A DNA stretch of 64,000 nucleotides. It comes from Stromatinia cepivora. Taxonomy: Eukaryota; Ascomycota; Leotiomycetes; Helotiales; Sclerotiniaceae. The notes beneath the pieces were generated by a model. The model was not told the origin of the DNA. It was given only the letters and a program-made list of their open reading frames with translations, and searched no databases. Shown here one piece after another: positions 48,719 to 63,262 of this stretch (position 1 is its first letter; each line of letters begins with the position of its first letter). Both the position numbers and the translations under genes were made by a program. Where the stretch lies: the NCBI GenBank assembly GCA_014898415.1, contig RCTD01000034.1, positions 248,001 to 312,000 on the forward strand. The letters run 5' to 3'.

Positions 48719-51700
48719 TTAATCTGCTGAATTAAAGAACATTTTTCTTTCCCTTGATTTTATAGATGAATCATTATCTATATAATTATAATTATCCTTT
48801 CTGCTTTTATAAAGCTTTATTCAATCAATTAATCGATTAAAAGGATCAGATAATATTGGATTGATTAAATGAAAATTGTGCAGAAGGTATAATAATGTTT
48901 TAAAATCGGAAATAAGATATCAAATAAGATCGGTATTGTTATTAAATTACGAAACTCTGTATAATAGAGTTTTTCGTGTTTTCTTTATTGTTAGAATCTT
49001 CTTCATTTTCTATTCCGAATTACTAATTATATTAATAAATAAAGATGATTCGAATATCTGATCAAGAAAAAAATCGTTATATACTTTGTATAATCGATCT
49101 GAAGGGAAAACAGAATGAATTTTCATTATAATCAAGAATTCAAACTTAAAAGAGCTTCCAGATCGATCAATAATCTTGAATCTTTCTTGAATTGGGAAAT
49201 CCAATTTTTTGAATGATCTTTAAATAAAATAATTCTTTATATTAAATTATATATAATCTTCGATATCGAAATCGATCTTATACCAATAAGCATTCATGAA
49301 TTTCGATATCTTGGCCTAAATATATAATAAACCTTCTTTTGTTTATATAAAAACTAATCTATTATGTTCTATATATATATAAGTATTATATATATTTATA
49401 TCGTTTGTTAACTTATTAACATCTTTCTTTCATTCCCATATATATTTCGGTGTATACTTGTATAGGGTTTTATAAAGTGTGAATCCTTCTAAGGAATTAT
49501 ATAGAAAAGTAAATTATATATAATTTATCATAAACAGGAATTCTGATTAATCGTTTTGATAATAATTAATAAACGATTTTAATTATTACTGAAAATATTG
49601 ATTATAGATTTTAGTTTGATTATCGATTTGGGAATGATAAGCAATAAATAATTTGAGATTGGTTTTTAGGATTTGACTAAATTTCTTTTAGAATTGTAAT
49701 ATGAATTGAAGGCCGCAATCTGATATTATAGTGTTAAAGGGATTATAATATCGATATATATAGTAGAGATATAATTATACTTGAATTTGAGTATCGATTG
49801 ATTTGTAATAAGGTATAAAGATAACTTGTTTTATTAATCGATCAATAATGATTAAAATATTATTATATTTGTATTTATTTTTATTAAAATTGTAATAATT
49901 CATAATAATGTATTATTATACTCGATTAAAAATCGGAAATGGATGTAATAAACTGGAGGTATAATTGTATAGAACAGAATTATATTTACAAATATGACAA
50001 TTGCGTATATATTTAATTATGGTATTGTATATTCTGGATCAATAGTATTATTGAGATAATAAAAAGTAGGTTTTGTTTGTACCAGAATAAACAATGAAAA
50101 CGGAATTATGGGTTTTATAAATCAGGTAAATTCGAAGATTGTCGATATCAGATATTACCAGGTGGTTATTGTAGAGCAAGAGATCATTTTGGAGTGATAT
50201 ATATTTATGATTTTGGGTAGTTTATATTCTGAATACTAGCAAGTTATCTGTAGTTTTATTTGCTTCGATGATATAATTAACTAGATCGAATCGAAGAGCG
50301 ATTTCATTCAAATCGATATTAGTAATTGCTGTTTCATGTAAATAGTATTTTCGTAAAGTTTTTTTTATGATTTCAGTATCAATTTGGTTATCTTTAATAA
50401 ACTATTGAAAGCGATTCTTTTTCTTAATATAATTCTAAAGGTCCAATTTATTGATTCAATAGATTAAGGTATTGGTAAAAGAGTTATTTTTTTCAAAACG
50501 ATATATAATAATAAAGTTATAATCAATTAAAACTTTTACTTAACGAATTTGTCAAATATTAAGAGTTTTGATAATTATGAAATATTTGAGGATTTTATGA
50601 TCAATATAAACCTTGATTTTATATAATGAATTGGCAAGTTTCATTCTTTAATAATTGAAAGATCGAATGATTGATAATATTTCCTTATTATAAACTTTGT
50701 AATTCAATTCAGCGATAATTATAATCTTGGAAAAATAAGCTACAGAAAACCAATCTTTGTTATATTATTATAATAATATATTAACAATTATTCTATTAGA
50801 TATATTTATTTCGAATATACAAAGAAATCGATGATTATAATATTACAGGAGTAAAGTAGAGATAAACTTTTTCTTCAAGATATTGAATACATTTTAGTAT
50901 ACTTTATCGAATACGAATTTAATATTTGCTTTAGTAAATTTATTAAAAGGTTTCATTATTATATTATAATCTTTAATAAATCGTTGATAAAAATTACAAA
51001 AACCGAAAAATAATTAAATCTTTTTCATTATTATTGGAAAGATCTAATTCTCAATTATTTCAATCTTTTCAGGATCCATTTCTATTTCTTTAATAGAGAT
51101 AATAAAGCCCAAGTATTTGATATATATAATATTGAATTCGTATTTCTTAAAATCTGTTTGTAAATCAATAATTTTTAATCGTTTGAGAATTAACTTGATA
51201 TAAATTTAATATTCTTCTTTATTCTCAGAATAAATTAGAATATCATTGAAGTATATTGTATAAAAGATATCTAGATAATCGAATAAAACATTATTTATAT
51301 AATATTAATAGATTACAGGATTATTCGTTAATCCGAATAATACGATCTTGCATTTATATGATCTATATTAAATTCGAAAAGTAATATACTTTTCTGAAGT
51401 AGGATCCATTTTTATATGATAAAAAGCTTGATGAATATCGAGTTTGATAAAGATCTTAGTATTGAAAAGCCGAAAAAGCATTTCGTTAATCAAAGGAAAG
51501 GGATATCGATCCTTATATATCAAGGAATTCAATAATCTGAAATCTATATAGAATCTCAAATTACTATTAGGTTTCTTAACGAATAAAACAAATGCAGCAT
51601 AAGGGACTTGATTGAATTCAATAAAACCTTTGCTAAAATTATTCATAATATATTCTTTAACGATTTTCAATTGTTCCAAGGATATCTTATAAAACAGATT

Positions 51701-53274
51701 GTAATATAAGGTTTATTCTTTTTTGTTTTCCAATATGATTTTATGATTATAAAATCGATTAGAAGACAAAATGTTTGATTTATACTTGGAAAAGATTTGA
51801 TGATATTATTGATATTCAAATAGTATTTCAAATTCTGAATCGATTTCGGCCAATATTCGATCGAATTTCTTTCGAACTTTTATATTCTTGAATTTGATCA
51901 GGACAATTAGTATTCTTTCTTTTATATATCGTTTATTTTATTGAAAGTCTATTATATCATCGAATTCTTTTAAAATAATAATAAAGAATTCATTTTGTTT
52001 ATCTCTTTTATATTCTAATTGGAATTTATCAGATTTGAATATATATAGATCGAGAACTTTGAATGATATACAAAGAAGGTATTTGTAGATCTACAATAAT
52101 AATATAATTGGTTAGGAAAAAGATAAATTAAATTTGAAAGGAATCGGAATTTCTTCTTTTTCAATAAAAATCTATATTGTATTTATATTTGAAGATTCTT
52201 GTTATATATCATTAATTATGATTGATCTGTTCAATTATGAATCTTTTCGATTCTAATATTCTTCGAATTGATCATTTCATCGATCAGTATTTTGTTGAAT
52301 TAATTGATTGATTTTCTATTTGCAAAAGAATGATTAAATAATGAAGAGATTATTCGAATAGGAAATAATGCAGGGTTTCTTTTTAGGTTATTCGAGATGT
52401 CGATTGAAGCAATCGAGTTTCGTTCGAGTTTCTGATAACCAAAGTCTATCTAAAATAATACTATAATTTCTTAATTCAGTAATAAAGAAAAGGATAAAAG
52501 ATTGTTTATAATTATCGATTATTAAATTAAGGAATATGAAATAGGTAATGATATAGCCTTGTATATTATTATATTCTTTAATTTTAATTGAAATTTCAAG
52601 TGATATAATTCTGGATTTAAATATAGGAAATAAACAAGTAAGGAGTATAATATTAATAAAAGCGAATCTATTTGTTTCAAAGTTAATAAGTATTCTTGAT
52701 TGATAAATGTAATCATTTTTCGAAAAATTGTAGGGAAGGATAAATGCTTTTCCTTCTATAAATTTAATTAGATCAAGAAATTTCATATCCTGTATAGTGT
52801 TTAGAATAGAAACAGAATTTAAATATTTGGTTTTAAATGTTTTTCTTTTTCTAAATAGATATTTTGTATAGCTTTAATTGTAGTTTCTGAATTGAAATCT
52901 TCTTCGGCATCCCGATATTCTTCGAATTCTTTTGCTTCTTTTTGTATTGTCTCGATCTCATTGAGATTATCGATACAAGGTGTTGATATATATACTGCTC
53001 CAAAAGAGGGAAAAAACAATGAGTGTTTGAAGTTCGAATAGTTATTGGATACGGTGGGGCCAGTATATCCGGGAGGGGCATTCCGGGGTGGAAATGGTTT
53101 CGGGAACATAGAGGTTCCAAAATTAGAGCTCCGAAAGGGTTGCAAGAGGTTCGTAGTAACCATTGGTTTGCGAATAGTTACAAGGGCTTCTCGATTAATG
53201 TAATATCGATTTCGTTTTTATAATGAAACTTTATTTTGATCTATTTTAATGAATATATTCACGAGTTTTTCCAT
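48719..53274 (-). pseudogene. Dead gag-pol of chromovirus copy 2
   Basis: Read on the minus strand: gag C-terminus (53163-52819; FPKPFPPRNAPPGY), protease region (52786-52388), reverse transcriptase (51679-51210; FYIDFRLLNSLIYKDRYPFPLINE and, near 51215-51240, YFNDILIY with the first Asp of YxDD changed), RNase H, integrase and, at 49204-49010, the integrase C-terminus leading to chromodomain remnants that end near 48719. Best-preserved copy of the RT start and of the gag/protease junction, but with stops throughout. Confidence 0.82.
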
Positions 53275-54206
53275 AATCTTGTAATCCTTGATAAGTATTG
53301 CTATTATTTGTAAAAGAAAATCGGAAATCTTTTATTCGAGATTCCTGAATAGGATTTTATTATTAATAATCTTTGTTTGAATAACAAATAATCTGAATTT
53401 CCTATATTATTTTAGGAAATTGTTATATTGAATTGTATTAAATATGATTTATATTTTGTATTGAAAACAAACATTATCGATTTCGATTGAGTTCCGATAG
53501 ATCGTTACAAATTGTTCGATCAATTCGAATATTGTAAATCGGGGTACTTGTATATAAAAAGTATAATAATATATTTATACTTCCGATTCAATTTGGTCGA
53601 TTATATATATATAATATTATATTTCATTTTTAAATGATATAATATATAATTCGAATTGTTCTATAATCAATAATTATTATAAATTAATTTTAGATTCAAT
53701 ATTATTATTAAGTTTAATAATAAGATTTGTAGGTTTTGGTATATATATATTTTGTTATGAATTATAATTAATACAGGAATACAATTTTGATTGATTAGAT
53801 TGGTTTTTTGAATAAAAGAATCTTTGATTATTAAATAAATTGTTATTTTCTAAAAGAAAAGAAGAATCCTTGAAAAACTCTGAATGATTAGATTGTTTGA
53901 TTAAAGTTTTCTTCCTTTGACTTTGAAATCTTTGGGTTTGTTTGAATGAAGATTTTTGGATTTTGATTAAAGGAATAAAAGGAGTCCCAAATACTATTAT
54001 TGATTTGAATGTTTATATAAGTATTATTTGAGGTTTAAAAGAAGATTGTATTATTATAAAGTTTATTATTATTATAATTTTCAATTATTGATTTTTCTTT
54101 TTCAAATTTATAATCATTATATAGAGATTTTGTAATTATAATAATAATTTGAAAGAAACAATTGAATTATTGGGAGTATCAACTTTATACATTGAAATCT
54201 TCTCTT

Positions 54207-54356
54207 TGTGACGAACTCAACGAGCATTTAGAGATCAACCTTAGAATTAAAAGCTACAGAGCTAAAGAGAGTGTGCTACAAAGCTATATATATAATCGGC
54301 TCGAAACTTAATACTATACTAACCCGATCGAACACAATCATATATATCTCATAATA
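54207..54356 (-). repeat. 3' LTR of family-B element
   Basis: 150 bp; + strand reads TGTGACGAACTC... to ATCTCATAATA; matches the copy at 62782-62931 with transitions only by eye. Confidence 0.85.
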
Positions 54357-54639
54357 CTACCCCCTTCTTCTGAAGAATTCGTCCCGAACTCGCTTTAAAC
54401 GAATAATTTAAATACAAAAATGATTACTAATCTTCTTTTGATAAAAATATCTAATATACGGATTACATTACAATTAACGAATATGCATCCATTATACTAT
54501 ATACCTTTTCCAAACGATTTTCAAAATATCGGCTATTAATCATCTCTCCTAAGTTCTCATCATCATCGATCTCGAACTCAATAATCAATGTAATAATTGA
54601 AACAAGCTTTTATTAATCTCGGACTCCTTAATACAGATC

Positions 54640-55338
54640 TAATAGACAAACTCATACCCAATAGGAAATACTTCCACATTGTATATATTTATTTTGCTTG
54701 CACAAAAGAGTTCTTTCAGAAGAAAAAAATTCGGATACTTATACACAAAATAAAATCAAAATACGATCGGGTTTGTCTGATTGGATATCAAAAGAACTAA
54801 AAGTATTAATAATATTAAGATTGCTAATATCCATTGAATTGTGATTTTGAGAGTAGGATAGATTCTGTAATATATATGGGGTTTTAGATTCATTAGAATA
54901 GAATGATATAAGGAATCCATTCGTTGTGTGAGTAGCTAATTGTTATATGATCTGAATAAAGTCGGGATAGAAATGGAGAAGAGAAAGTTATTGAGAAAGA
55001 TGATTTCTAAGAATAATATTGAATCCATTACGAAAGATTGAGATCTTATTCGAATCAGATTAATTCTGATTTTTGACTTTGTAAAAAGTTCTTTCGAATT
55101 TTGCAATATAAATATATAAAGAATCAATTCCTTGTTTAAGAATGAATAGCTTGTTTTCGGCTTTTTGAACTTTATTTGGATTGTTATAAATATATATGAA
55201 TTGATCTAGGATCGTTGTATAATTTAAAGGAATGTTTTGATTAAGAGAAGAAAATTGAAGTAGTATTATAATTTGTATATAAGATTCGAGATTGAGATAA
55301 ATATAGTAAAATTGAATTATAGAATTGTCGATCGTAAT
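54640..55338 (-). pseudogene. Family-B gag, C-terminal part
   Basis: On the minus strand, starting right after the inserted copy 3, the frame reads QIIILLQFSSLNQN, NPNKVQKAENKLFILKQG and YIAKFERTFYKVKNQN, then after a stop SDSNKISIFRNG. This is the classical retrotransposon gag block (xxKAxxxLxxLxQGxxSxxxYxxxFxR). It continues the gag start at 62388-62567; the two were one frame before copy 3 inserted. Stops at TAA/TAG sites fit RIP. Confidence 0.75.
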
Positions 55339-55620
55339 TGTCACGAATCGTGAACCACAGGAGGCTAACCACGTGATACCTCTTATCTCCCACGTCCATT
55401 GGTGAACTGATCGTCTATGTATATGCGTTACGATTCATACGATTTAATATAGTAAAATGATGACCCTAATAATATATACGCATAACCCCGCAACTTACAA
55501 ATGGGTATTTATATATATATATCTAATCGCTCTTTACAAACTATAATTCTTCAATTGTAAATTCTAAAGAACATAATTGACCCTGTTTATTCAGTTCTAC
55601 TACAGCTCTTATACATCACA
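55339..55620 (+). repeat. 5' LTR of chromovirus copy 3
   Basis: 282 bp; its first ~40 bases, including TCACGAATCGTGA, are identical to those of the copy 1 5' LTR. Confidence 0.92.
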
Positions 55621-56880
55621 TTATCTACAATTCATTTACAAACATCTGGTCATCTAATAATCTTCCAAATAATACCTCATTTTAATAATATCTTCTTAAA
55701 TGAATTTTTACAAATATTATATTCAAAAGAAGAAGATCTATTCCAACTTAATCGACAAAGATATAAATACCTTTAGAAATATATCATCATTTTTATAATG
55801 CAATGAACTCCTCCTTCTGTATACTCCGAATCTTCGAAAGTATATTTTAAAGAATTCTTTCCTTCCCCTCAATTATTTCAACAACCCTTCAAAGAAAATA
55901 TAAATATAGGATTGGATAACATTATTATTAAAAGAAAGAAGATTGATAAAGAGAAGATTTCAATATATAAAGCTGATACTCCTAATGATTCAATTGTTTT
56001 TTCCAAATCATTATTACAATTACAAGATCTTTATATAATGATTATAAATTTGAAAAAGAAGAATCGATAATTGAAAGTTATAATAATAATGAATTTTATA
56101 ATAATACAATCTTCTTTTGAACCTTAAATAATACTTATATAAATATCTAGATTAACAATAGTATCTAGGATTCCCTTTATTCTTTTAATCGAAATTCAAG
56201 GATCTTTATTCAAACAAACCCGAAGATCCCAAAATCAAAGGAAGAAAACTTTGATCAAACAATTTGATTATTTGGGGTCCTTTAAGGATTCTCCTTTCCT
56301 TTTAGGAAATGATAATTCATCTAATAATCAAGGATCCCTTTATTCAAGAAATTAATCTAATTAATCAAGATTGTATTCCTGTATCAATTACAATTCGCAA
56401 CAAAATATATATACATCAAAACCTACAAATCTTATTACTAAACTTAACAATAATATTGAACCTAAAATTAATTTATAGTAATTATTGGTTATAGAATGAT
56501 TCGAATTGTATACTATATTATTTAAGAATGAGATACAATATTATATATATATAATCGACCAAACCGAATCGGAAGTACAAGTACATTATTATGCTCTTTA
56601 TGTACAAATACCCTGATTCACGGTATTCGAATTAATTGAACAATTTGCAGCGATTTATTGAAACCCAATTGAAATTGATGATGTTCGTTTTCAATACAAA
56701 ATATAGATTATACCTAATATAATTCGATATAACAACTTCCTAAAATAGTATAGAAAGTTCAAATTATTTGTTATCCAAATAGAGATTATCGATAATAAGG
56801 TTTTATTCAGGAATCTCAAATAAAAGATTTCCGATTTTCTTTTACGAATAATAATAATATTTATTAAGAATTATAAGATT

Positions 56881-59800
56881 ATGGAAGAACTTGTGAATAT
56901 ACTTATTAGAGTAGATCAAAACAAAGTTTCATTACGAAAACGAAACCGATACTGTGTTGGTCGAAAAACCCTTATAATTATTCGTAAATCAACGGTTACT
57001 ACGAATTCTTTGCAACCTTTTCGGAGCTTTAATAGTTTCAATTTTGGAACCTCCATATTCCCGAAACCATTTCCACCCTGGAATACCCCTCCCGGATACA
57101 TCAGCCCTACCATACTCAATAATTATTTGAACTTCAAACATTCGTTGCCCTCTCCCTTTTTTGGAATAGTATATATATCGATGCTTTGTATCGATAATCT
57201 TAATGAAATTGAAATAATATAAGAAGAAGCAGAAGAATTCGAAGAATATCGGGATGCCGAAGAAGACTTCAGTTCAAAAACTATAGTTGAAGTTATATAG
57301 AATATCCGCTTAAAAAAAAAAAAGTGTTTAAAACCAAACATTTAGATTCTGTCTTTATTCTAAGTATTATATGGAATATAAGATTTCTTGATTTAATCAA
57401 ACTTATAGGAGGAGAAGTACTTATTTTCTTTTGCAATTTTTCGAAAAATGATTATATTTATTGATCAAAAGTATTTATTGATTTTGAAGCAAATAGATTC
57501 GCTTTTATTAATATTATACTCCTTATTTGTTTATTTTCTATATTTAAACCCAGAATTATATTGTTTGAAATTTCAATTGAAATTAAAGAATATAATGGTA
57601 TACAAAATCATATTATTATCCATTTTATATTCCTTAATTTAACAGTCGATAGTCATAAACAATCTTTTGTCCCTTTCCTTATTACTGAATTAAAGAATTA
57701 TAATATTATTTTAGATAAACTTTAATTATCAAAGACTCAAACAAAGTTCGATTACTTTAATCGATATTTCGAATAATCTAAAAAGAGACCCTATATTATT
57801 TCCTATTCGAGTAATCTCTTTATTATCCAATTATCTTTTCATAAATGGAAGATCGATCGATTAGTTTAACAAGATACTGATTGACGAAATGATCAGCTCA
57901 AAGAATATTGAAATCGAAGAGATTCATAATTGAATAGATCAATCATAATTAATAATGTACAATAAGAATCTTCAAATATAAACGCAATACAGACTTTTAT
58001 TGAAAAGGAAGAAATCCTGATTCCTTTCAAATTCAATCCACCCTTTTCCCAATCAATCATACCATCACTACAGATCTATGAATGCCTCCTCTATATATCG
58101 CCCGAAATCCTCAATCTATATATATTCAAATCCGATAAGTTCTAATTAGAATATAAGAGAGATGAACAAATTGAATTCTTTATTATTATTCTAAAAGAAC
58201 TCGATGATATAATAGATTTTCAATAAAACGAATAATATACAGAAGAGAAAATATTGATTACCCTGATCGAATTCAAGAATACAAAAGTTCGAAAGAAATT
58301 CGATCAAATATTAACCGAAATCGATTTAGAATTTAAAATACTATCTGAATATCGATAATATCATTGAACTTTTTCCAAGTATAAATCAAACATCTTGCCT
58401 TTTAACCAATCTTATAATTATAAAATCATATTAAAAAGTAAAGGAAAATAAGTTTTGTATTATAGTCTGTTTTATAAGATATCCCTGGAATAATTGGAAA
58501 TCGTTAAAAAATATATTATGGATAATTTCAGTAAAGGTTTTATTAAATCTAATTAAGTTTCTTATATTGCATTCATTCTATTCGTTAAAAAAACCTAATA
58601 ATAGTTTGAGATTTTGTATAAACTTTAGATTATTAAATTCCTTGACGCATAAAGATCGGTATCCTTTCTCTTTGATTGATGAAACACTTTCTCGGCTTTC
58701 CGATATTAAGATCTTTATCAAACTTGATATTCATCAAGCTTTTTATTATATAAAAATAAATCCTGTTTCAAAAGAATATACTACCTTTCGAATCCGATAC
58801 GGATTATACAAATGCAAGATCATACTATTCAGATTAACGAATAATTCTGTAATCTATCAGTGTTATATAAATAATATTCTATTCGATTATTTAGATATCT
58901 TCTGTACAATATATTTTAACAATATTTTAATCTATTTCAAAAATAAAGAAAAGTATTAAATTTATATTAAATTAATTCTCGAATAATTAGAAACTATTAA
59001 TCTATAAATAGATCTCAAGAAATACAAATTCAATATTATATATATCAAATACTTGGGCTTTATTATTTTTATTAAAGAAATAAAAATAGATTCTGAAAAG
59101 ATTGAGATAATTGAGAATTGGATTTTTTGATAATAATAAAAAAAATCCAATTATTCCTTAGTTTTTACAATTTTTATTGATAATTCATTAAAGATTATAA
59201 TATAATAATGAAATCTCTCAATGAATTTATTAAAGTAAACATTAAATTTATATTCAACGAAATATACCAAAACGTATTCAATATCTTGAAGAAAAAGCTT
59301 ATCTTCACTCTACTCCTGCAACATTATAATTACCGATTTCCTTATATATTCGAAATAGATATATCCGATAGAATAATTGCTAATGTATTATTATAATAGT
59401 ATAACGAAGATTGGTTTCCTGTAGTTTATTTTTCCAAAACTATAATTGCTGTTGAACTGAATTACAAAGTTTATAACAAAAAAATACTATCAATTATTCG
59501 ATCTTTCAATTATTGGAAAACAGAATTCGCTAATTCATTATATAAAATCAAGGTTTATATCGATTATAAGGCCCTCGAATATTTCATAATTATCAAGATT
59601 CTTAATACCCGATAAGCTTATTGAATAGAAGTTCTAATCGATTATAACTTTATTATTATATATCGCCCTAAAAAAGATAACTTTTTTGCTAATGTTTTAA
59701 TCTATCGGATCGATGAATTAAATCTTTAGAATTATATCAAGAAAAAGAATCATCTTCAATAGTTTATTAAAGATAATCAAATTGATATTGAAATTATAAG

Positions 59801-61445
59801 AAAAGCTTTATGAAAGTATTATTTAAATGAAATAATAATTACTAATATCAATTTAAATGAAATCGCTCCTCGATTCGATTTAATTAATTATATTATCGAA
59901 ATAAATAAAACTATAGATAATTTATTAACATTTAGAATACAAATTATTCAAGGTTACAAATATATATCATTCTAAAATGATTTTTTGTTTTATAATAACC
60001 ATCTGATAATACCTAATATCGACAATCTTTGAATTTATTTAATTCATAAAATCTATAATTCCGTTTTCATTGTTTATTCTAATATAAGTAAAACCTATTT
60101 TTTATTATTTCAATAATACTATTGGCCCAAAATGCATGATATTATAATCAGATATATACGCAATTGTTATATTTGCAAATACAGTTCTATTCCATACAAT
60201 CGTACCCCTGGTTTATTGTATTCATTTTCGATTTCTAATCGAATATAGCAATATATCATTATAGATTATTACAGCTTTAATAAGGATAAATACAAATATA
60301 ATAATATTTTAGTTATTATTAATCGATTAACAAAGCAAACTATCTTTATATTTTGTTACAAATCAATCGATACTTGAACTCAAATACAATTATATTTTTA
60401 TTATATATATCGATATTATAATTTCTTTAATACTATAATATCAGATTATGGCCTTCAATTTATATTACAATTCTAAAAGGAATTCAGCCAAATCCTAAGA
60501 ACCGATCTCAAATTATTTATTGTTTATTATCCCTAAACCGATAATCAAATTGAAATCTATAATCAATACTTTTAACAATGATTAAGATTGTTTATTAACT
60601 ATTATCAAAACGATTGATCAGAATTCCTATTTATAATGGATTATATATAATTTACTCTTCCATATAACTCCTTAGAAGGGCTTACACCCTACGAAACTCT
60701 ATACAGGCATGCACCGAAATATATATAGGAATGGAAGGAAGACATTAATAAGCCAACAAACAATATGAATATGTATAATATCTGCATATATATAGAACAT
60801 AATAGATTAGCTTTTATATAAACAAAAAAAAATCTATTATATATCCAAGCTAAGATATCGAAATCCACGAATACTTATTGATATAAAATCGATTTCGATA
60901 TTAAAGATTATATATAATTCAATATAAAAAGTTACCCTACTCAAAGATTATCCAAAAAACTGGACTTTCTAATTCAAGGAAAATTCAAGATCATTGATCG
61001 ATCTGGAAGCTCTTTCAAGCTTGAACTCCTGATTACAATGAAAATTCATCCTGTTTTCCCTTTAAATCGATTATATAAGGCATATAACGATCCTTTTCCT
61101 AATCAAATACTTGAACCATCTCCGTTTATTAATATAACTAATAATTCAGAATAAGAAATAGAAAAGATCCTAACAATAAAGAAAACACAAAAAACCCTAT
61201 TATACAGAATCTCGTAGTTTAATAATAATACTGATCTTATTTGGTATCCTATTTCTGATCTTAAAACATCATTATACTTTTTGTACGATTTTCATTTGGC
61301 CAATCCAATATTGTTTGATCCTTTTAATTGATTAATTGATTAAATAAAGCTTTATAAGAGCGAAAAGAATAATTATAATTATATAGATAACGATTCATCT
61401 ATAAAACCAAAGAAAAGAAAAGTATTCTTTAATACAATAAACTAA
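56881..61445 (+). pseudogene. Dead gag-pol of chromovirus copy 3
   Basis: Gag C-terminus 56881-57222 (ATG-MEELVNILIRVDQNK start of the recognisable part; FPKPFPPWNTPPGY); protease region about 57400-57720; reverse transcriptase 58480-58959 with KPNNSLRFCINFRLLNSL, IKLDIHQAFYYIKINP and YFNNILIY, where both Asp of YxDD are Asn; RNase H about 59200-59560; integrase to about 61100; chromodomain about 61140-61330 (WYPISDLK, FHLANP). All positions are 36,544 bases higher than in copy 1, so the copies are collinear without indels over most of their length. Confidence 0.83.
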
Positions 61446-62100
61446 ATATTATAATTTTATAATGGTATATATATATATAATTATAAAAGGATCGAAAACC
61501 CATATAAATTCGAAAGAATTTGATTATATATATATATAATCCAAGCTTTATACAATAGACAAGTTATCACCATCAAGACAATACAAAAGCAATATATTTC
61601 AAAAACTTATACCTATAATCATTTCAAAAATTATACAAAGGAAAGCTTGAATATAATAAGAACGAAATATAACATCACCCCTATCGATTTCGTTCAATTT
61701 GATTGATTTGATCAATTTGATTGATTAACTTGATCGATTTCGAAATTAACCATATTAATCACTCATTATTACTATATTATAATTCAACCTCCTTCCCTTT
61801 TCTATTGAAACTTTTTCCTTTCAAAGATTCCCCAAATCAAAAAGAATACGAATCAATATTAATTTAACCAATTGATAAATGATTTGATCGATTTAGTCAA
61901 TTCATTCGTCATTTTGATCAATTTGATCGATAATTTTGATCAATTTGATCAATTTCCATTAAATTAACCAAATCAACCAAAATGATTAATCTAATTGATT
62001 TAAAGTTTATAAATCTTCATAAAATCTGGTTTCTGATGAAATAGCAATGGAATAGAGGAGTGAAATATTTGAAGACAAACTTTTCCAAAGGGAAAGATAA

Positions 62101-62382
62101 TATCACGAATTATAAACCATAGAAGATTAATTATATAATATCTCTTATCTCCCATATTCATTAATGAACTGATCGTCCATACATATACATTACGATTTAT
62201 ACAATTTAATACAGTAAAATGGTGATCCTAATAACACATACATATAACCCTGCAGCTTACAAATGGATATTTGTATATATATATCTAATCGTTTCTTATG
62301 AGCCATAATTCTTCAATTGTAGATTCTAAAGAACATAATTGACCCTGTTTATTCAGCTCTACTACGGCTCTTGTGCGTCACA
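62101..62382 (+). repeat. 3' LTR of chromovirus copy 3
   Basis: 282 bp, starts TATCACGAATTATAA (TG mutated to TA) and ends GTGCGTCACA. Confidence 0.92.
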
Positions 62383-62387
62383 GTAAT

Positions 62388-62567
62388 GCTGTCTATTTGT
62401 AGTTTCATTCGAATCGAGGGAAGCCAGGTATCGAATTTTTGAAAGTTATTATTGAACTTTTCAGGATCAGAAAGAAAGAGTTTCGGATGAGAAGAAGTAT
62501 GAGTAATAGGAGTACATTCGAGAATTAGGAAGTGTAGAAACGAGATTTCATTTTGCTGATGAATCAT
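62388..62567 (-). pseudogene. Family-B gag, N-terminal part
   Basis: Minus strand from the ATG at 62567: HPKLFLSDPEKFNNNFQKF, then DTWLPSIRMKLQIDS, which is the start of a gag capsid region (P-x-KFxG...FxxWLxxIxxKL). It is cut at 62387/62388 by the copy 3 insertion and resumes at 55338. Confidence 0.72.
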
Positions 62568-62781
62568 TTCGTTACGAAGTTCTGCAATCGCGAAGTTTAT
62601 CGAATCGTAATTTATAGTTTAGAAATTAAAGGTAAAAAAAAAACAACATTTTCGAATAATATCAAAAAGATTTATATATAAACGAAAGAATAGAAGCGAT
62701 ATGTTTAAACAAAAACAAACGGAATGTATATAAGTATATATAGATGTTATTCCATTTCTTATCTGGAAGAGCTTTTAATAA

Positions 62782-62931
62782 TATAACGAATTCAACGAGT
62801 GTTTAAAGATCAACCTTAGAATTAAAAGCTACAAAGCTAAAAAGAGTATGCTACAAAGCTATATATATGATCGGCTCGAAGCTTAGTATCGTACTAGCCC
62901 GATCGGACGCGATCACGTGTATCTCGTAACA
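62782..62931 (-). repeat. 5' LTR of family-B element
   Basis: 150 bp; + strand TATAACGAATTC... to ATCTCGTAACA, then the CTCTT duplication. Confidence 0.85.
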
Positions 62932-63262
62932 CTCTTTATTAGTTTTCTTTCTTCCAATAATAATGTTATCTAATTCTATATTTATATTTTCTTCGAAGGA
63001 TTGTTGAAATAATTGAGGAAAAGGAGAGGGTTCCTTAAAATATACTTTCGAAGATTTGGAGTATATAGAAGGAGGAGTTCGTTGTATTATAAAAGTGATA
63101 ATATACTTTTAAAGAAATTTATCTTCGTTGATTAGATCGGAATAAATCTTTTTCCTTTAAATATAACATTTGTAAAAGTTTACCTAAAAAGGTATTATTA
63201 AAATGAGATATTATTTGAAAGACTATTAGATGGTTGGATATTTGTAAATGAATTATAGATAA

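Larger units (their letters stand above)
55339..62382 (+). mobile_element. Chromovirus copy 3, innermost element of the nest
   Basis: Full-length 7,044 bp, the same length as copy 1, with LTRs 55339-55620 and 62101-62382. The target duplication GTAAT is exact (55334-55338 and 62383-62387) and lies within the gag of family B. As the innermost insertion it is the youngest of the three nested elements, although it too is heavily RIP-mutated. Confidence 0.93.
54207..62931 (-). mobile_element. Gag-only LTR element (family B) nested in chromovirus copy 2
   Basis: A different LTR family, in reverse orientation. 150-bp LTRs lie at 54207-54356 (3') and 62782-62931 (5'). CTCTT is duplicated exactly outside both (54202-54206 and 62932-62936). 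Chromovirus copy 3 sits inside; without it the element is about 1,676 bp, with room for gag only. A polypurine tract (GAAGAAGGGGGTAG on the minus strand) precedes the 3' LTR. The size and gag-only content fit non-autonomous 'TR-GAG' elements. Confidence 0.85.

Noticed and set aside
54597..54800. 67-codon + strand open frame in family B
   Set aside because: Family B is coded on the minus strand; this is a shadow of the gag tail.
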